Assembly: GCA_022826585.1 (NCBI GenBank)
Contig: JAJDUR010000053.1
Coordinates: 1-51,233 of the forward strand
Reading direction: 5' to 3'
Length of the DNA stretch: 51,233 bases
Origin: Dehalococcoidia bacterium
GTDB taxonomy: Bacteria > Chloroflexota > Dehalococcoidia > Tepidiformales > Tepidiformaceae
Positions 14,830-22,861 of the stretch are shown here, piece by piece; position 1 is the first letter of the stretch; the number at the start of each line of letters is the position of its first letter. The position numbers were made by a program, and so were the translations under genes. The notes under the pieces are model-generated. The model searched no databases, was not told the origin of the DNA, and worked only from the letters and a program-made list of their open reading frames with translations.

Positions 14830-16172
14830 CCCTGGCGCACGTCCCGCGCGACCAGGTCCTCGACCGTCTCGCGGCGCTGGAGGAGGCGCGACTGGCCGTC
14901 GCGGACGGCGACGACGGGCGGGCGCAGGGCCATGTTGTAGTTGCTCGACATCGCGAGGTTGTAGCCCCCGCTCGCCGGCAGGGCGACCAGCTCGCCCGCA
15001 TCGAGTCGCGGCAGCTCGGCGTCGCGCACGAGGATGTCGCCGCTTTCGCAGTACTTCCCCGCCACCGTGACCGTTTCGGTCGGCTCGTCCAGCGGCCGGT
15101 CGACGGGCACGGCCTCGTAGCCGGAGCCGTACATGGCCGGGCGGATGTTGTCGGCCATGCCGCCATCGACGGAGACGTAGGTGCGCACGCCGGGGATCTC
15201 CTTGCGCGCGCCGACCGTGTAGACGGCCACCATTGCCCGCCCGATGAGCGAGCGCCCCGGCTCGATGTGCAGGGACGGCTGCTCCAGGCGGTGCTCGGCG
15301 ATGGCGCGCTCCATGGAGCGCGCCACGCGCTCGGCGTACTCGGCGATGGCGGGGGCGTGCTGCTCGCGCGTGTAGGCGAGCGCGAAGCCGCCCCCGGGGC
15401 TGTACTCGTCGAAGCTGAAGCCGTGCGTGTCGCCCATCTGCGCGGCGAAGGCGCACATCACGTCGCTCGCCTGCTCGTACGGCTCGATCTCGAAGATGGG
15501 CGAGCCCAGGTGCACGTGCAGACCGCGCAGGTCGATGTTGGGGGCGGCCATGGCCGCGGCCACGGCCCGCTCGGCGTCGCCGTTGGCGATGGCGAAGCCG
15601 AACTTGGAGTCGAGCACGCCCGTGGTCGTCTTCGCGTGCGTGTGCGGGTCCACGTTGGGGGAGACGCGCAGGAGGATGGGCTGCCGCGCGTCCCCCTCGC
15701 CCGCGATGCGGTCGAGCTCGGCCAGCTCGTGGAAGTTGTCGACGACGATCCGGCCGACGGGGTCGCCGGTGACGGCTGCCTCCAGCTCCTCGGCGCTCTT
15801 GTTGTTGCCGTGGAAGTAGAGGCGCGAGGAGGGGAAGCCCCCCGCCCGCGCGATCGCCAGCTCGCCGCCGCTGACCACGTCCATCCCCAGCCCTTCCTCG
15901 GCCACGATGTCCGCGAGGGGCAGGCTCAGGTACGCCTTGGCGGCGTAGAGCACCGAGACCTCCGGCCAGCGGGACTCGAACTCGCGGCGGAACTCCCGCG
16001 CGGTTTCGCGGAAGTCCTGCTCGTCGAACACGTAGAGGGGCGAGCCGTAGGTCTCGGCCAGCTCCCGCAGGTCGCAGCCGCCGATACTCAGGCTCCCGGC
16101 GGGGGAAAGCGTGGTCGTGTGGGGCAGCACGTGGCGGTAGGGCAGGGCGTCGAGGGAAGCGGCGTTCGGCAT
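14826..16172 (-). CDS. lysA: diaminopimelate decarboxylase
   Basis: A 448-residue fold-III PLP decarboxylase making L-lysine from meso-diaminopimelate. The PLP lysine lies in VLYAAKAYLS. Other matches are the MDVVSGGELAIA motif, HVHLGSPIFE, EPGRSLIG (phosphate binding), KYCESGD with the catalytic Cys of the partner active site, and GGYNLAMSSNYN. The length is at the upper end of the family because of an N-terminal extension of about 25 residues. It reads divergently from moaC across 80 bp and has a CATAAT box 7 nt before its ATG. Confidence 0.94.
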   Translation of the reverse strand: MPNAASLDALPYRHVLPHTTTLSPAGSLSIGGCDLRELAETYGSPLYVFDEQDFRETAREFRREFESRWPEVSVLYAAKAYLSLPLADIVAEEGLGMDVVSGGELAIARAGGFPSSRLYFHGNNKSAEELEAAVTGDPVGRIVVDNFHELAELDRIAGEGDARQPILLRVSPNVDPHTHAKTTTGVLDSKFGFAIANGDAERAVAAAMAAPNIDLRGLHVHLGSPIFEIEPYEQASDVMCAFAAQMGDTHGFSFDEYSPGGGFALAYTREQHAPAIAEYAERVARSMERAIAEHRLEQPSLHIEPGRSLIGRAMVAVYTVGARKEIPGVRTYVSVDGGMADNIRPAMYGSGYEAVPVDRPLDEPTETVTVAGKYCESGDILVRDAELPRLDAGELVALPASGGYNLAMSSNYNMALRPPVVAVRDGQSRLLQRRETVEDLVARDVRQG

Positions 16173-16179
16173 GATCGCG

Positions 16180-16185
16180 ATTATG
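16180..16185 (-). promoter_or_regulatory. putative -10 box of lysA
   Basis: On the minus strand CATAAT is followed by 7 nt and the lysA ATG. The usual -10 to +1 distance would put the transcript start at or next to the start codon, so the mRNA may be leaderless. No clear -35 is visible. Confidence 0.4.
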
Positions 16186-16240
16186 CGGCGCGCCGGTCGT
16201 ACCGCCCAACGGCGGCGGGAGCGGGCGCCACGGGACGCCC

Positions 16241-16246
16241 TATACT
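16241..16246 (+). promoter_or_regulatory. putative -10 box of moaC
   Basis: TATACT is followed by six bases and the moaC ATG at 16253, and no Shine-Dalgarno sequence lies between them. A leaderless transcript is the simplest reading. The -35 is not obvious. Confidence 0.5.
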
Positions 16247-16252
16247 GCCCGC

Positions 16253-16756
16253 ATGGCCGAGGAAGTACGCCTCTCCCACCTCGACGAGCGTGGCGGCGCG
16301 CGCATGGTGGACGTCTCCGGCAAGGCGGTCACGGCGAGGGAGGCGGTCGCGGAGGCGTTCGTCGCCATGCGTCCGGAGACGCTGGCGCTCATCCAGGAGG
16401 GTGGCCTGCCGAAGGGCGACGTGCTCGCCGTCGCGCGCGTCGCGGGCATCCAGGCGGCGAAGCGCACGAGCGAGCTCATCCCCATGTGCCATCCCCTCCC
16501 CATCTCCGCTGTCGCCGTCGCCCTCGACCCCGCCGGCGACTCGCGCCTGCGCGTGGAGGCGACGGTGCGCACCGAGGGGCGCACCGGCGTCGAGATGGAG
16601 GCGCTCACGGCGGTGGGCGTCGCGGCGCTGACGGTTTACGACATGTGCAAGGCAGTGGATCGGGGAATGCGCATCGAAGGGGTGCGCCTCCTCGAGAAGC
16701 GCGGGGGGAAGAGCGGGGAGTGGCGCGCGGACGGGGCGGAGAGCCAGCAGGCGTAG
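16253..16756 (+). CDS. moaC: cyclic pyranopterin monophosphate synthase
   Basis: A 167-residue MoaC, the second enzyme of molybdenum cofactor synthesis, converting the 3',8-cyclo-GTP product of MoaA to cPMP. The family core is complete: [30 protein letters not shown] with the substrate-binding Lys and His, [14 protein letters not shown], and [29 protein letters not shown], which holds the conserved Asp and Lys residues. No other moa gene is in the window, so it is an isolated pathway member here. A short Glu/Arg tail ends the protein. Confidence 0.95.
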   Translation: MAEEVRLSHLDERGGARMVDVSGKAVTAREAVAEAFVAMRPETLALIQEGGLPKGDVLAVARVAGIQAAKRTSELIPMCHPLPISAVAVALDPAGDSRLRVEATVRTEGRTGVEMEALTAVGVAALTVYDMCKAVDRGMRIEGVRLLEKRGGKSGEWRADGAESQQA

Positions 16757-16770
16757 GGAGTGCGGCCGGG

Positions 16771-17118
16771 CTACCTCGTGTGTTTCGGAGGCGGCTCCGT
16801 GAAGGGTTCGCCCCGCTCCGCGGCCTCGATGCGGCGCTGGTTCCATGCCTCCCATCCCCTGTCAGCCTCGGCAAAGGCCTCCTCCCGGCCCTCCGCGCGG
16901 CCTTCCTCACGGCCTTCCGCCCGGCGACGCTCTCGGACCCGTTCCAGGCCCTCTTCCAACCTTCGTGCGATGACCACGATGCTCCTCCCGACCTCAGTGA
17001 GCACGAGTGCGGCCGCGGCCGCCGTGATGATCAGCGGCGCCGCCTCCGACCATACCGCAAGCGTCGAGTCGAGAAGCGACCCGCCCCCGTGGAACGAGCG
17101 CAGCGATACGAGCGCCAT
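16771..17118 (-). CDS. small membrane protein with charged coiled-coil tail
   Basis: At least 115 residues. A TM segment at about 26-50 (APLIITAAAAALVLTEVGRSIVVIA) is followed by a highly charged helix with repeats of RAEGREEGR type, and a Pro-rich end. The same frame stays open upstream of the first ATG to a TAG near 17333 and encodes another hydrophobic run (DIYFVVFVALFFAGMALVSL) preceded by a charged REQDRES helix. I find no ATG, GTG or TTG there. The real start is therefore unclear: a rare start codon, or a frameshift from the overlapping frame that starts near 17303. Function unknown. Confidence 0.55.
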   Translation of the reverse strand: MALVSLRSFHGGGSLLDSTLAVWSEAAPLIITAAAAALVLTEVGRSIVVIARRLEEGLERVRERRRAEGREEGRAEGREEAFAEADRGWEAWNQRRIEAAERGEPFTEPPPKHTR

Positions 17119-17303
17119 CCCCGCGAAGAACAGGGCGACGAAGACGACGAAGTAGATGTCCCTCGCCTGCCTGCTGACGCTCCATATCGACTCCCGATCC
17201 TGCTCCCGTTCCAGATGCGGCCCCCCGGCCTGTGCCCGCGAACCCGCGCGGAGTGGATCTTCTGCTTGTGGACAACATACAAAACCACAAGGGCTGTTTG
17301 CAA

Positions 17304-17324
17304 CTCCCGCTTCGGGAACGGGAG
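17304..17324 (-). terminator. hairpin downstream of the HAD phosphatase gene
   Basis: CTCCCG (17304-17309) and CGGGAG (17319-17324) form an inverted repeat with a small internal TTC/GAA pairing. It lies 4 bases beyond the stop of the minus-strand HAD gene, and on that strand a moderately T-rich stretch follows. It is a plausible intrinsic terminator. Confidence 0.45.
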
Positions 17325-17328
17325 CAGC

Positions 17329-18126
17329 CTAGGCTTCGCGCCAGATGCGGTGGACGGCGGTGGCGACCCCGTCCTCGCCGGCCGTGCCGGTCACGAGATC
17401 CGCCGCTGCCTTCAGGGCTTCGGGCGCGTCGCCCATGGCCACGCCGAATCCCGCGCGCTCGATCATCGGGAGGTCCACCTCGGTGTCGCCGAACGCGACC
17501 GCTTCCTCGGGCGGGATGCCGAACGCCTCGCAGAGGCGGCCCAGCGCCGGTCCCTTGCCGGCGGCCGCGTGGGTGACGGCCACGATCTCGCGTCCGGAGC
17601 TGGTCAGGGCCCGCTCGGCGCGTAGACCTTCGCCCTGCACCGCCGACTCCAGCGCCGCGAAGGCGGGGTCGCCGGGGCCCGTGAAGGGGGCGATCACGTA
17701 CGTTCGCTCGAGGGAGACGTCGGTGAGGCTGGCGACGGTGGCCGCGGGGCCACGCGCCTCCGGCGTTGGCAGCCGCCGGAACGCGCCCTCCGCCGTTCCG
17801 CCGACCGCGCGCCAGTCGTGCTCGTCGCACAGTGTGGCGATGGCGCGGGCGGCCTGTGGCGGCAGGGTCACCTGGGCGATGGGCTCGCCGCTCGCGTGGC
17901 GGATGTCCGCCCCCGCCGCTGCGATCACGGCCGAGACTGCACCCCCGAGGGGTTGCAGCGTCGGGAGCGCGAGCTCGTAGGGACGGGCCGTGGCGGCCGC
18001 GACCACGACTCCCCTCGCCGCGAGCCCCTCCACCGCTGCGATCGTAGCCGGCGAGAGTCTACCGCTGAGCCCCACGAGGGTTCCGTCGATGTCGAAGGCG
18101 GCGAGGCGGTAGCGCACGGGCGTCAC
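17329..18126 (-). CDS. Cof-type HAD-IIB family phosphatase
   Basis: A 265-residue haloacid dehalogenase hydrolase. Motif I is AAFDIDGTLVG (nucleophile and general-acid Asp), motif II TARPYELA, the motif III Lys is in AAAGKGPALGRL, and motif IV is VAFGDTEVDLPMIERAGFGVAMG. The GDTEVDLPM form and the large alpha/beta cap between residues 80 and 190 define the IIB (Cof) subfamily, which dephosphorylates sugar phosphates and related metabolites. The start is GTG at 18124-18126. The CapA-like gene lies 13 nt upstream on the same strand. Confidence 0.9.
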   Translation of the reverse strand: MTPVRYRLAAFDIDGTLVGLSGRLSPATIAAVEGLAARGVVVAAATARPYELALPTLQPLGGAVSAVIAAAGADIRHASGEPIAQVTLPPQAARAIATLCDEHDWRAVGGTAEGAFRRLPTPEARGPAATVASLTDVSLERTYVIAPFTGPGDPAFAALESAVQGEGLRAERALTSSGREIVAVTHAAAGKGPALGRLCEAFGIPPEEAVAFGDTEVDLPMIERAGFGVAMGDAPEALKAAADLVTGTAGEDGVATAVHRIWREA

Positions 18127-18139
18127 GATACGGGAAGCC

Positions 18140-19270
18140 TCAGGGCCCGCCCCCGGTCGGCTGCGCGAGCGTGGGGATGCCCTCGACGATGGTCACGGGG
18201 ACCGTCTCGTAGCCGGCCACCCCCTTCGCGGTCAGCTCGACGAGGAGGATGACCGAGTCGTTCGCCGGGTCCCAGAAGCCGTCGAACACGAAATTGCCGA
18301 GGCTGTAGGCGATGAGCCCGGCGCCGTACTCCTCGATCGGTTGCAGGACGTGCGGGTGGGAACCGAGCACGAGCGTCGCGCCCGCATCGATGGCGGCGCG
18401 CGCCTGCTGCCGCTGGGCCTCGCTCGGCTCCAGCTCCCACTCGATGCCGAAGTGGAGGAGCACGACGACGAGGTCGGCTTCGTCCCGGGCCGCCTCGATG
18501 TCCGCGACCATCGCGGGGACGTCGAGCCAGGCGACGCCGGGCGTCTCGTCCGTCGCGTCCCAGGTGCGCGGGTCGAAGCCCGCGCCGCCGCCCTCCACCG
18601 GCACGGTCACGTAGGCGAGGAAGGCGATCGTCAGCCCGTCCAGTTCGACCACGGCCGGGGCGTGCGCGGCCGTCCGGTTCGGCCCCGCGCCGACGCTCAG
18701 GATGCCCCCCTCGGCGAGCAGTGCCCGGGTCTCGGCAAGGGACTCCGGGCCGTAGTCCAGCGAGTGGTTGTTCGCCAGCGAGACGAGGTCGATCCCCGCC
18801 AGGGCGAGCGCCTCCACCGCGATGGGAGGCGCTCGGAAGGTGTAGGCCTTGGGCGCGGGCGTACCGGTGACGCCAACCGCGCTCTCGAGGTTGGCGACGG
18901 CAATGTCGGCTCCCGCGAGGATGCCGGCCACGGCCGCGAAGGCGACCTCCGGCCCCTCCGCCTGCAACCGTTCGCCGACGCTTCGCCCCAGCATGACGTC
19001 CCCCACCGCGGCGAGCAGCACACGCGCGGGGGGCGGCGTCGGCGTGGGGTCCGGCGTGGGCAGGGGGCTCGGGGTGGGAGTCGGGGTGGACGGTGCGGTC
19101 GGGCTCGGGGTGGTGGTGCGAGGGGTGGCCGGGGGCGCGGGGGCTGGAGTGGTGGGCGTGGGGGCGGGCTCGCCCGCGGCGACGCAGCCGGTCGCCAGGG
19201 CCGCCGTGCCAAGGGCCGTCGCGAGCAGGAGGGCGGCTGCCCGCGCGCGGCGCCGGCGCTCAGGCGCCAA
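18140..19270 (-). CDS. CapA-like metallophosphatase lipoprotein
   Basis: A 376-residue exported protein. A signal peptide ends in the lipobox ALATGC, followed by a Pro/Thr linker of about 55 residues. The C-terminal domain is the PgsA/CapA (poly-gamma-glutamate synthesis) metallophosphatase type: AAVGDVMLGRSV, VANLESAVG, LVSLANNHSLDYG, VVVLLHFGIEWE, LVLGSHPHVLQPIEEY and AYSLGNFVFD supply the metal ligands. The substrate is unknown. The start is TTG at 19270, inside the 3' end of radC (11-nt overlap). No other cap/pgs genes are nearby, so capsule synthesis cannot be assumed. Confidence 0.85.
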   Translation of the reverse strand: MAPERRRRARAAALLLATALGTAALATGCVAAGEPAPTPTTPAPAPPATPRTTTPSPTAPSTPTPTPSPLPTPDPTPTPPPARVLLAAVGDVMLGRSVGERLQAEGPEVAFAAVAGILAGADIAVANLESAVGVTGTPAPKAYTFRAPPIAVEALALAGIDLVSLANNHSLDYGPESLAETRALLAEGGILSVGAGPNRTAAHAPAVVELDGLTIAFLAYVTVPVEGGGAGFDPRTWDATDETPGVAWLDVPAMVADIEAARDEADLVVVLLHFGIEWELEPSEAQRQQARAAIDAGATLVLGSHPHVLQPIEEYGAGLIAYSLGNFVFDGFWDPANDSVILLVELTAKGVAGYETVPVTIVEGIPTLAQPTGGGP

Positions 19271-19966
19271 GCAGGCCCTCGCGCTGCATGCTCACGAACT
19301 GTTCCCCCGCGATCACGATGTGGTCGTGCAGGCGAATGTCGAGCGATTCGGCTCCGGCGGCGACGTCGCGCGTCAGGTCGATGTCGCGGGCGCTCGGGGT
19401 GGCGCGGCCCGAGGGGTGGTTGTGCGCGAGGATGACCGACGACGCGTCCAGCACGATGGCGTCCTTGAAGATGTCGGCGATGCGGAAGGGACCGAGTGGA
19501 TGCTGCCGGGGAGCACGGTGGGCGTGCCCAGCAAGCGGCCCCCGGAGTCCGCCGAGAGCACGTGCAGCTCCTCGCGCGACCGGCCCCGGAAGTGGCCCCG
19601 CAGGTAGCCGAAGACGGCCTCGGGGGAGGTGAGGAGGGGGCGCGCCTCGCCGTCGATGCGGGGCATCCGCCGCCCGAGCTCGATGGCCGCCGCGAGCTGC
19701 GCCGCCTTGGCCGGCCCCAGCCCGCGCGTCCGCTGGAGGGCCTTCGCGTCCGCGCGCAGCAGGCCGCCGAGGCCGCCGTGCTGATCGAGCAGCCCGCGGG
19801 CAAGGTCGATCACATTCTCGCCGCGCGTGCCCGAGCCGGCGATGATGGCGATCAGCTCGGCGTCGCTGAGCACGCCCGGGCCGTGCCGCAGCAGCTTCTC
19901 GCGGGGGCGCTCGTCTCCCGCCAGGTCGTGGATGGTGCGGTAGCCGCCGGTGGCGCCGTCGCTCAT
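19260..19966 (-). pseudogene. radC: RadC/JAB-family DNA repair protein, interrupted by a 1-nt frameshift
   Basis: The 5' frame (19966 down to about 19490) gives MSDGATGGYRTIHDL, the helix-hairpin-helix region (RTRGLGPAKAAQL) and strands to VLPGSIHSVP. It then runs out of frame. The family sequence resumes in another frame as FRIADIFKDAIVLDASSVI and continues HNHPSGRATPSARDIDLTRD (JAMM zinc motif) to the stop at 19260. Adding one C to the short run at 19488-19490 (GGG on the plus strand) restores a normal RadC of about 235 residues. It is either a real recent mutation or a homopolymer sequencing error. Confidence 0.88.
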
Positions 19967-19983
19967 GCAGGGAACACGCGGGC

Positions 19984-20499
19984 TCAGTCCCGCTCGATGA
20001 GGAGCGGGTCCGGTTCGGGGAGCGGAGGTTCCCCGGGGCTCTCCGGGGCGGCGCCCAGGCCCTCGGGCGGTTCCTTCTTCTCGACGACGGCCGCGATCAT
20101 CGAGGCCGGGTAGTACTCGATCGTGACGTAGTCGTCCTTGTCCACCAGCAGGTACTGCACGCGGTCGGTGCGCAGGATCTTGTCGTGGTCGATGCGCAGG
20201 TAGTTGCTGCGGGCGATCAGGTCGAATTTCGCCCAGCGGCGCGTGATGAAGCCCTCCATGGTGACGGTGCGGCCCCGCAGGTCGCGGATGGGCTGGATGC
20301 TCTGGAACGCGAGCAGGGCCCCGAAGACGAGCAGAAGCACTGGCGCCACCCAGCCCGCGCCGTCGTCCGTGGCGACCTGGCGGACGAGGAAGTACACGCC
20401 GCCGCCCGTGCTCGCGAGGAACGGCGGCGTCCACAGGAGGGCGGCGCGCCAGAGCCCCCGGCGGGCCCTTCTCAGCTTCTCCTCGCGAAAGTCGGACAT
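19984..20499 (-). CDS. two-TM membrane protein with C-terminal beta domain
   Basis: A 171-residue protein. A basic N-terminus (DFREEKLRRARRGLWR) precedes TM1 (AALLWTPPFLASTGGGVYFLV) and TM2 (GWVAPVLLLVFGALLAFQSI). A beta-rich domain follows (RGRTVTMEGFITRRWAKFD, YLLVDKDDYVTIEYYP) resembling a small OB-like fold, then an acidic/Pro-rich tail. I do not know the family. The ATG overlaps the stop of the upstream LysM gene in a TAATG arrangement, so they are coupled. The broken radC lies 17 nt downstream. A role in the envelope is likely from location only. Confidence 0.75.
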   Translation of the reverse strand: MSDFREEKLRRARRGLWRAALLWTPPFLASTGGGVYFLVRQVATDDGAGWVAPVLLLVFGALLAFQSIQPIRDLRGRTVTMEGFITRRWAKFDLIARSNYLRIDHDKILRTDRVQYLLVDKDDYVTIEYYPASMIAAVVEKKEPPEGLGAAPESPGEPPLPEPDPLLIERD

Positions 20500-20987
20500 T
20501 ATCGCGGCACCAGGATGATCTGCCCGATCTGAAGCGTGTTCGGATCGAGGCCGGGGTTCAGGTCGAGGATGGCGTCGACGGTCGTGCCGAAGCTCTCCGC
20601 GATGTCGGACAGCGTATCGCCTGACACGATCTCGTAGTCGAAGGCGGCAGGGGTTGGCGTGGGGGTGGGCGTCGCCGCCGGGGTGGGCGGCGGCGTGGGC
20701 GTCGGTTCCGCCCGGTCGGCGGTGGGTTCGGGCGTGGCGGGCGCCGGCGTCGGGGTCGAGCGCTGGGGCGTGGCGGTGGGCTCGGGGGTCGCGGTCGGCT
20801 CGGCGGTCGGGGAGGCGGGCCGTACCAGCTCGGCCTGGCTCTTGCTTTCCGGGGGACGGAGCACGAGGAAGAGCGCCAGGAACGAGCCCAGCACGAGCGC
20901 CGCGATCGAGCCGCGGTAGGCCCAGGCGGAGGGGGCGGCGCGTTCGGGCGGGTCCGGCCGGCCCTGGAGTTCCGGATCGCTGCTCAC
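20499..20987 (-). CDS. membrane-anchored LysM-domain protein
   Basis: A 162-residue protein: a soluble Pro-rich N-terminus of about 25 residues, one TM (SIAALVLGSFLALFLVL), a long Thr-Pro-rich linker (about 60-115), and a single C-terminal LysM module (YEIVSGDTLSDIAESFGTTVDAILDLNPGLDPNTLQIGQIILVP) that binds glycan chains of peptidoglycan. The topology places LysM outside the cell at the end of a stalk. Its stop overlaps the next gene's ATG (TAATG), so the pair form an operon. There is no catalytic domain, so a structural or tethering role is expected. Confidence 0.88.
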   Translation of the reverse strand: MSSDPELQGRPDPPERAAPSAWAYRGSIAALVLGSFLALFLVLRPPESKSQAELVRPASPTAEPTATPEPTATPQRSTPTPAPATPEPTADRAEPTPTPPPTPAATPTPTPTPAAFDYEIVSGDTLSDIAESFGTTVDAILDLNPGLDPNTLQIGQIILVPR

Positions 20988-21033
20988 GGACGCGAGCGTA
21001 CCACCCCCCGCCGCCCACGTGCCTGCCGCGCCC

Positions 21034-21630
21034 TCAGTCGGCGGGCGCCAGCCTCCGGCTCCGCAGCGGGCTCGGCCTCCCGTGTGCGCGAAGCTGCTTG
21101 CGGAAGGCGCCGAGGCGGCTCTCGCCCCACCGGCGGAGGCGCTCCGCGACGTCCTCGCCCGCGTTCAGGCGGTCGATGGCGAAGGCCGCCCAGGCGATGG
21201 CGGCGTAGCCGGCCGCTCCGCCCGCGAGGACGGCATCGAGCGCTTCCGGCAGGGTCGACCCCTCCTCGTCGAGCGTGTGGCGGGCGAGGTAGCGGATGCG
21301 AGCCTGCTCGCCCCGGGGCGGCGAGGCCAGGTCCAGCGTGACCGCGCCCGCCCACTCGGTGAAGGGCACGGCGCGGTGGGGAAAGGCGTCGGCGGGCAGC
21401 TCGACCGCCCGAAGCTCGATGAAATCGGGAAGCACGCTCGTGCTCAGCTCGCGGCTTCCGGGCGTCGTGGCGACGGTGGTCGTCGCCTCGAGGGGCGCCG
21501 CCAGGCTCACGTCGGCGAGGGCGCGTTCGATGTGACGGTCGAGTTCGGCGTCGCTCCAGCGGGCGGCGCTCAGGTCGAGGTCGCGCAGGTTGGTGCGGAC
21601 GCGGTCGCGGATGTCGGGGAGGGTCGTCAT
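21034..21630 (-). CDS. phage head-tail connector-like protein (tentative)
   Basis: A 198-residue protein starting TLPDIRDRVRTNLRDLD, with ARWSDAELDRHIERALADVS, a central beta part, then AAGYAAIAWAAFAIDRLN and a basic C-terminus. The order of an N-terminal helical bundle, SDAELD-type segment and late Ala-rich helix resembles small phage adaptor/connector proteins that often sit beside portal genes. A portal gene does lie 1.2 kb away on the other strand, beyond a regulator and clpS. The assignment is inference. The ATG is at 21628-21630. Confidence 0.6.
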   Translation of the reverse strand: MTTLPDIRDRVRTNLRDLDLSAARWSDAELDRHIERALADVSLAAPLEATTTVATTPGSRELSTSVLPDFIELRAVELPADAFPHRAVPFTEWAGAVTLDLASPPRGEQARIRYLARHTLDEEGSTLPEALDAVLAGGAAGYAAIAWAAFAIDRLNAGEDVAERLRRWGESRLGAFRKQLRAHGRPSPLRSRRLAPAD

Positions 21631-21695
21631 GGGAGCCACGGTGTGCCCCGCCCCGACGAGCGCGAAGGCTCGCCTGTCACCACCTGCTTCGGGAG

Positions 21696-22355
21696 CTATC
21701 CCGAAGCGACGAGCCGGTAGCCCACGTTGCGAACGGTCTCGATGAAGGTGTGGCCGTGGATCTCGATCTTCGAGCGGATGCGCCGGATGTGGACGTCGAC
21801 CGTGCGCGCGCCGCCGAAGTAGTCGTAGCCCCACACGCGGTTCAGCAGCTGTTCGCGCGTCGAGACCCGCCCCGCGTTCATGGCCAGGTAGCGGAGCAGC
21901 TCGTACTCCTTGAAGGTCAGCACGACCGGCTCGCCCGCGACGGTCACGCGGTAGTTCGCGAGATCGATGGTGAGAGGCCCGCACCGCACGAAGTTCTCGG
22001 TATCGATCCCGTGGCGGCGGTAGAGGGCGCGCTCCACGCGGCGGCGCAGCTCGCCCGCGGCGGCGGGCAGCACGACGAAGTCGTCGGCGGGTGAGTCGAA
22101 GGGGATGCGGCCGAGCTGGTCCGACCCGCAGGCGTAGAGGAGGACGAGCTCGTGCTCGCCCGAGGCCGCCGCCAGCCGGTCGATGGCGGCGCTCGAGAGG
22201 TCGCGCAGATCGAGCAGGAGCACGCCCGTGAAGTCGCGCTCGATCTCGCCGAGGCGGGCGGGTTCGAGCGCGGTCGTGCTGAGGCCCGCCTCTTCCAGTT
22301 CCGGCGCGAGGGCGAGCAGATCCGGCTGGCCGCTGACGATCAGGACGGCGTTCAC
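21696..22355 (-). CDS. OmpR/PhoB-type winged-helix regulator with degenerate receiver
   Basis: 219 residues. Residues about 125-219 are a typical OmpR-type DNA-binding domain (VVLTFKEYELLRYLAMNAGRVSTREQLLNRVWGY, RTVDVHIRRIRSKI, TVRNVGYRL). The N-terminal part has the receiver layout, and D49 is in the phospho-acceptor position (LLLDL). The paired acidic residues expected near positions 8-12 are absent (VSGQPD), and the conserved Lys of the KP motif is Leu (VVLPAA, L96). Phosphorylation by a histidine kinase is therefore doubtful, and no kinase gene is adjacent. It resembles atypical orphan response regulators. The start is GTG. Confidence 0.88.
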   Translation of the reverse strand: MNAVLIVSGQPDLLALAPELEEAGLSTTALEPARLGEIERDFTGVLLLDLRDLSSAAIDRLAAASGEHELVLLYACGSDQLGRIPFDSPADDFVVLPAAAGELRRRVERALYRRHGIDTENFVRCGPLTIDLANYRVTVAGEPVVLTFKEYELLRYLAMNAGRVSTREQLLNRVWGYDYFGGARTVDVHIRRIRSKIEIHGHTFIETVRNVGYRLVASG

Positions 22356-22419
22356 AGGCCCCAGTATAGGCAGGGGATGCGCTTGACCATGGCGTTTCGT
22401 GTTACCGGCGGGTTACAGA

Positions 22420-22743
22420 TCAGGCCGCCGGCTCGACGACGGCGGACATGCTGCCCACGCTGATCTCCATCAGCGGGTCGGGACCGTAGGCGTGGATCTG
22501 CTCCTGCTTCAGCAGGCACTCGTCCTTCGCTCCCGTCATCAGGATCGCCTGGCCCTGGCTGTCGACGACCGAGGCGATGCCGAACGCCTTCTCGCGCGAA
22601 TAGCCGAAGAGGTCGCCCAGCATGCGGATGACGTACTGGTAGGTGTGGCTGTCGTCGTCCAGCAGGATGAGGTGGCAGGGCTGCTCGAGCTCCTCCTCGA
22701 CCTCGGGCTGGTCGACGACCTCGGGGAGGTTGGGCGTGGTCAC
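22420..22743 (-). CDS. clpS: ATP-dependent Clp protease adaptor ClpS
   Basis: 107 residues from a GTG at 22741-22743. A flexible acidic N-terminus is followed by the ClpS core: CHLILLDDDSHTYQYVIRMLGDLFGYSREKAFGIASVVDSQGQAIL, with the DDDSHT loop at the N-degron pocket. ClpS delivers N-end-rule substrates to ClpA/ClpC. The usual His of the VHxxG motif is Asp here (VVDSQG). An upstream open extension reads into the divergent region and lacks similarity, so the shorter start is chosen. The portal-like gene is transcribed divergently 118 bp away. Confidence 0.88.
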   Translation of the reverse strand: MTTPNLPEVVDQPEVEEELEQPCHLILLDDDSHTYQYVIRMLGDLFGYSREKAFGIASVVDSQGQAILMTGAKDECLLKQEQIHAYGPDPLMEISVGSMSAVVEPAA

Positions 22744-22861
22744 GCTGGCACTGTAGCGAGCGGCGGCGGCGAGCGGCAAGACGGCCCCGCTGCCATGCGA
22801 GGCTTCGAGATCGGGCGCGGACGCCCCACGGTTCGGCCAATCCTCTCCCCGGAGTTCGCCC

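Noticed and set aside
17267-17275. TGTGGACAA, an inverse DnaA-box-like 9-mer
   Set aside because: A single copy more than 10 kb from the parS cluster, with no neighbours; a chance match is likely.
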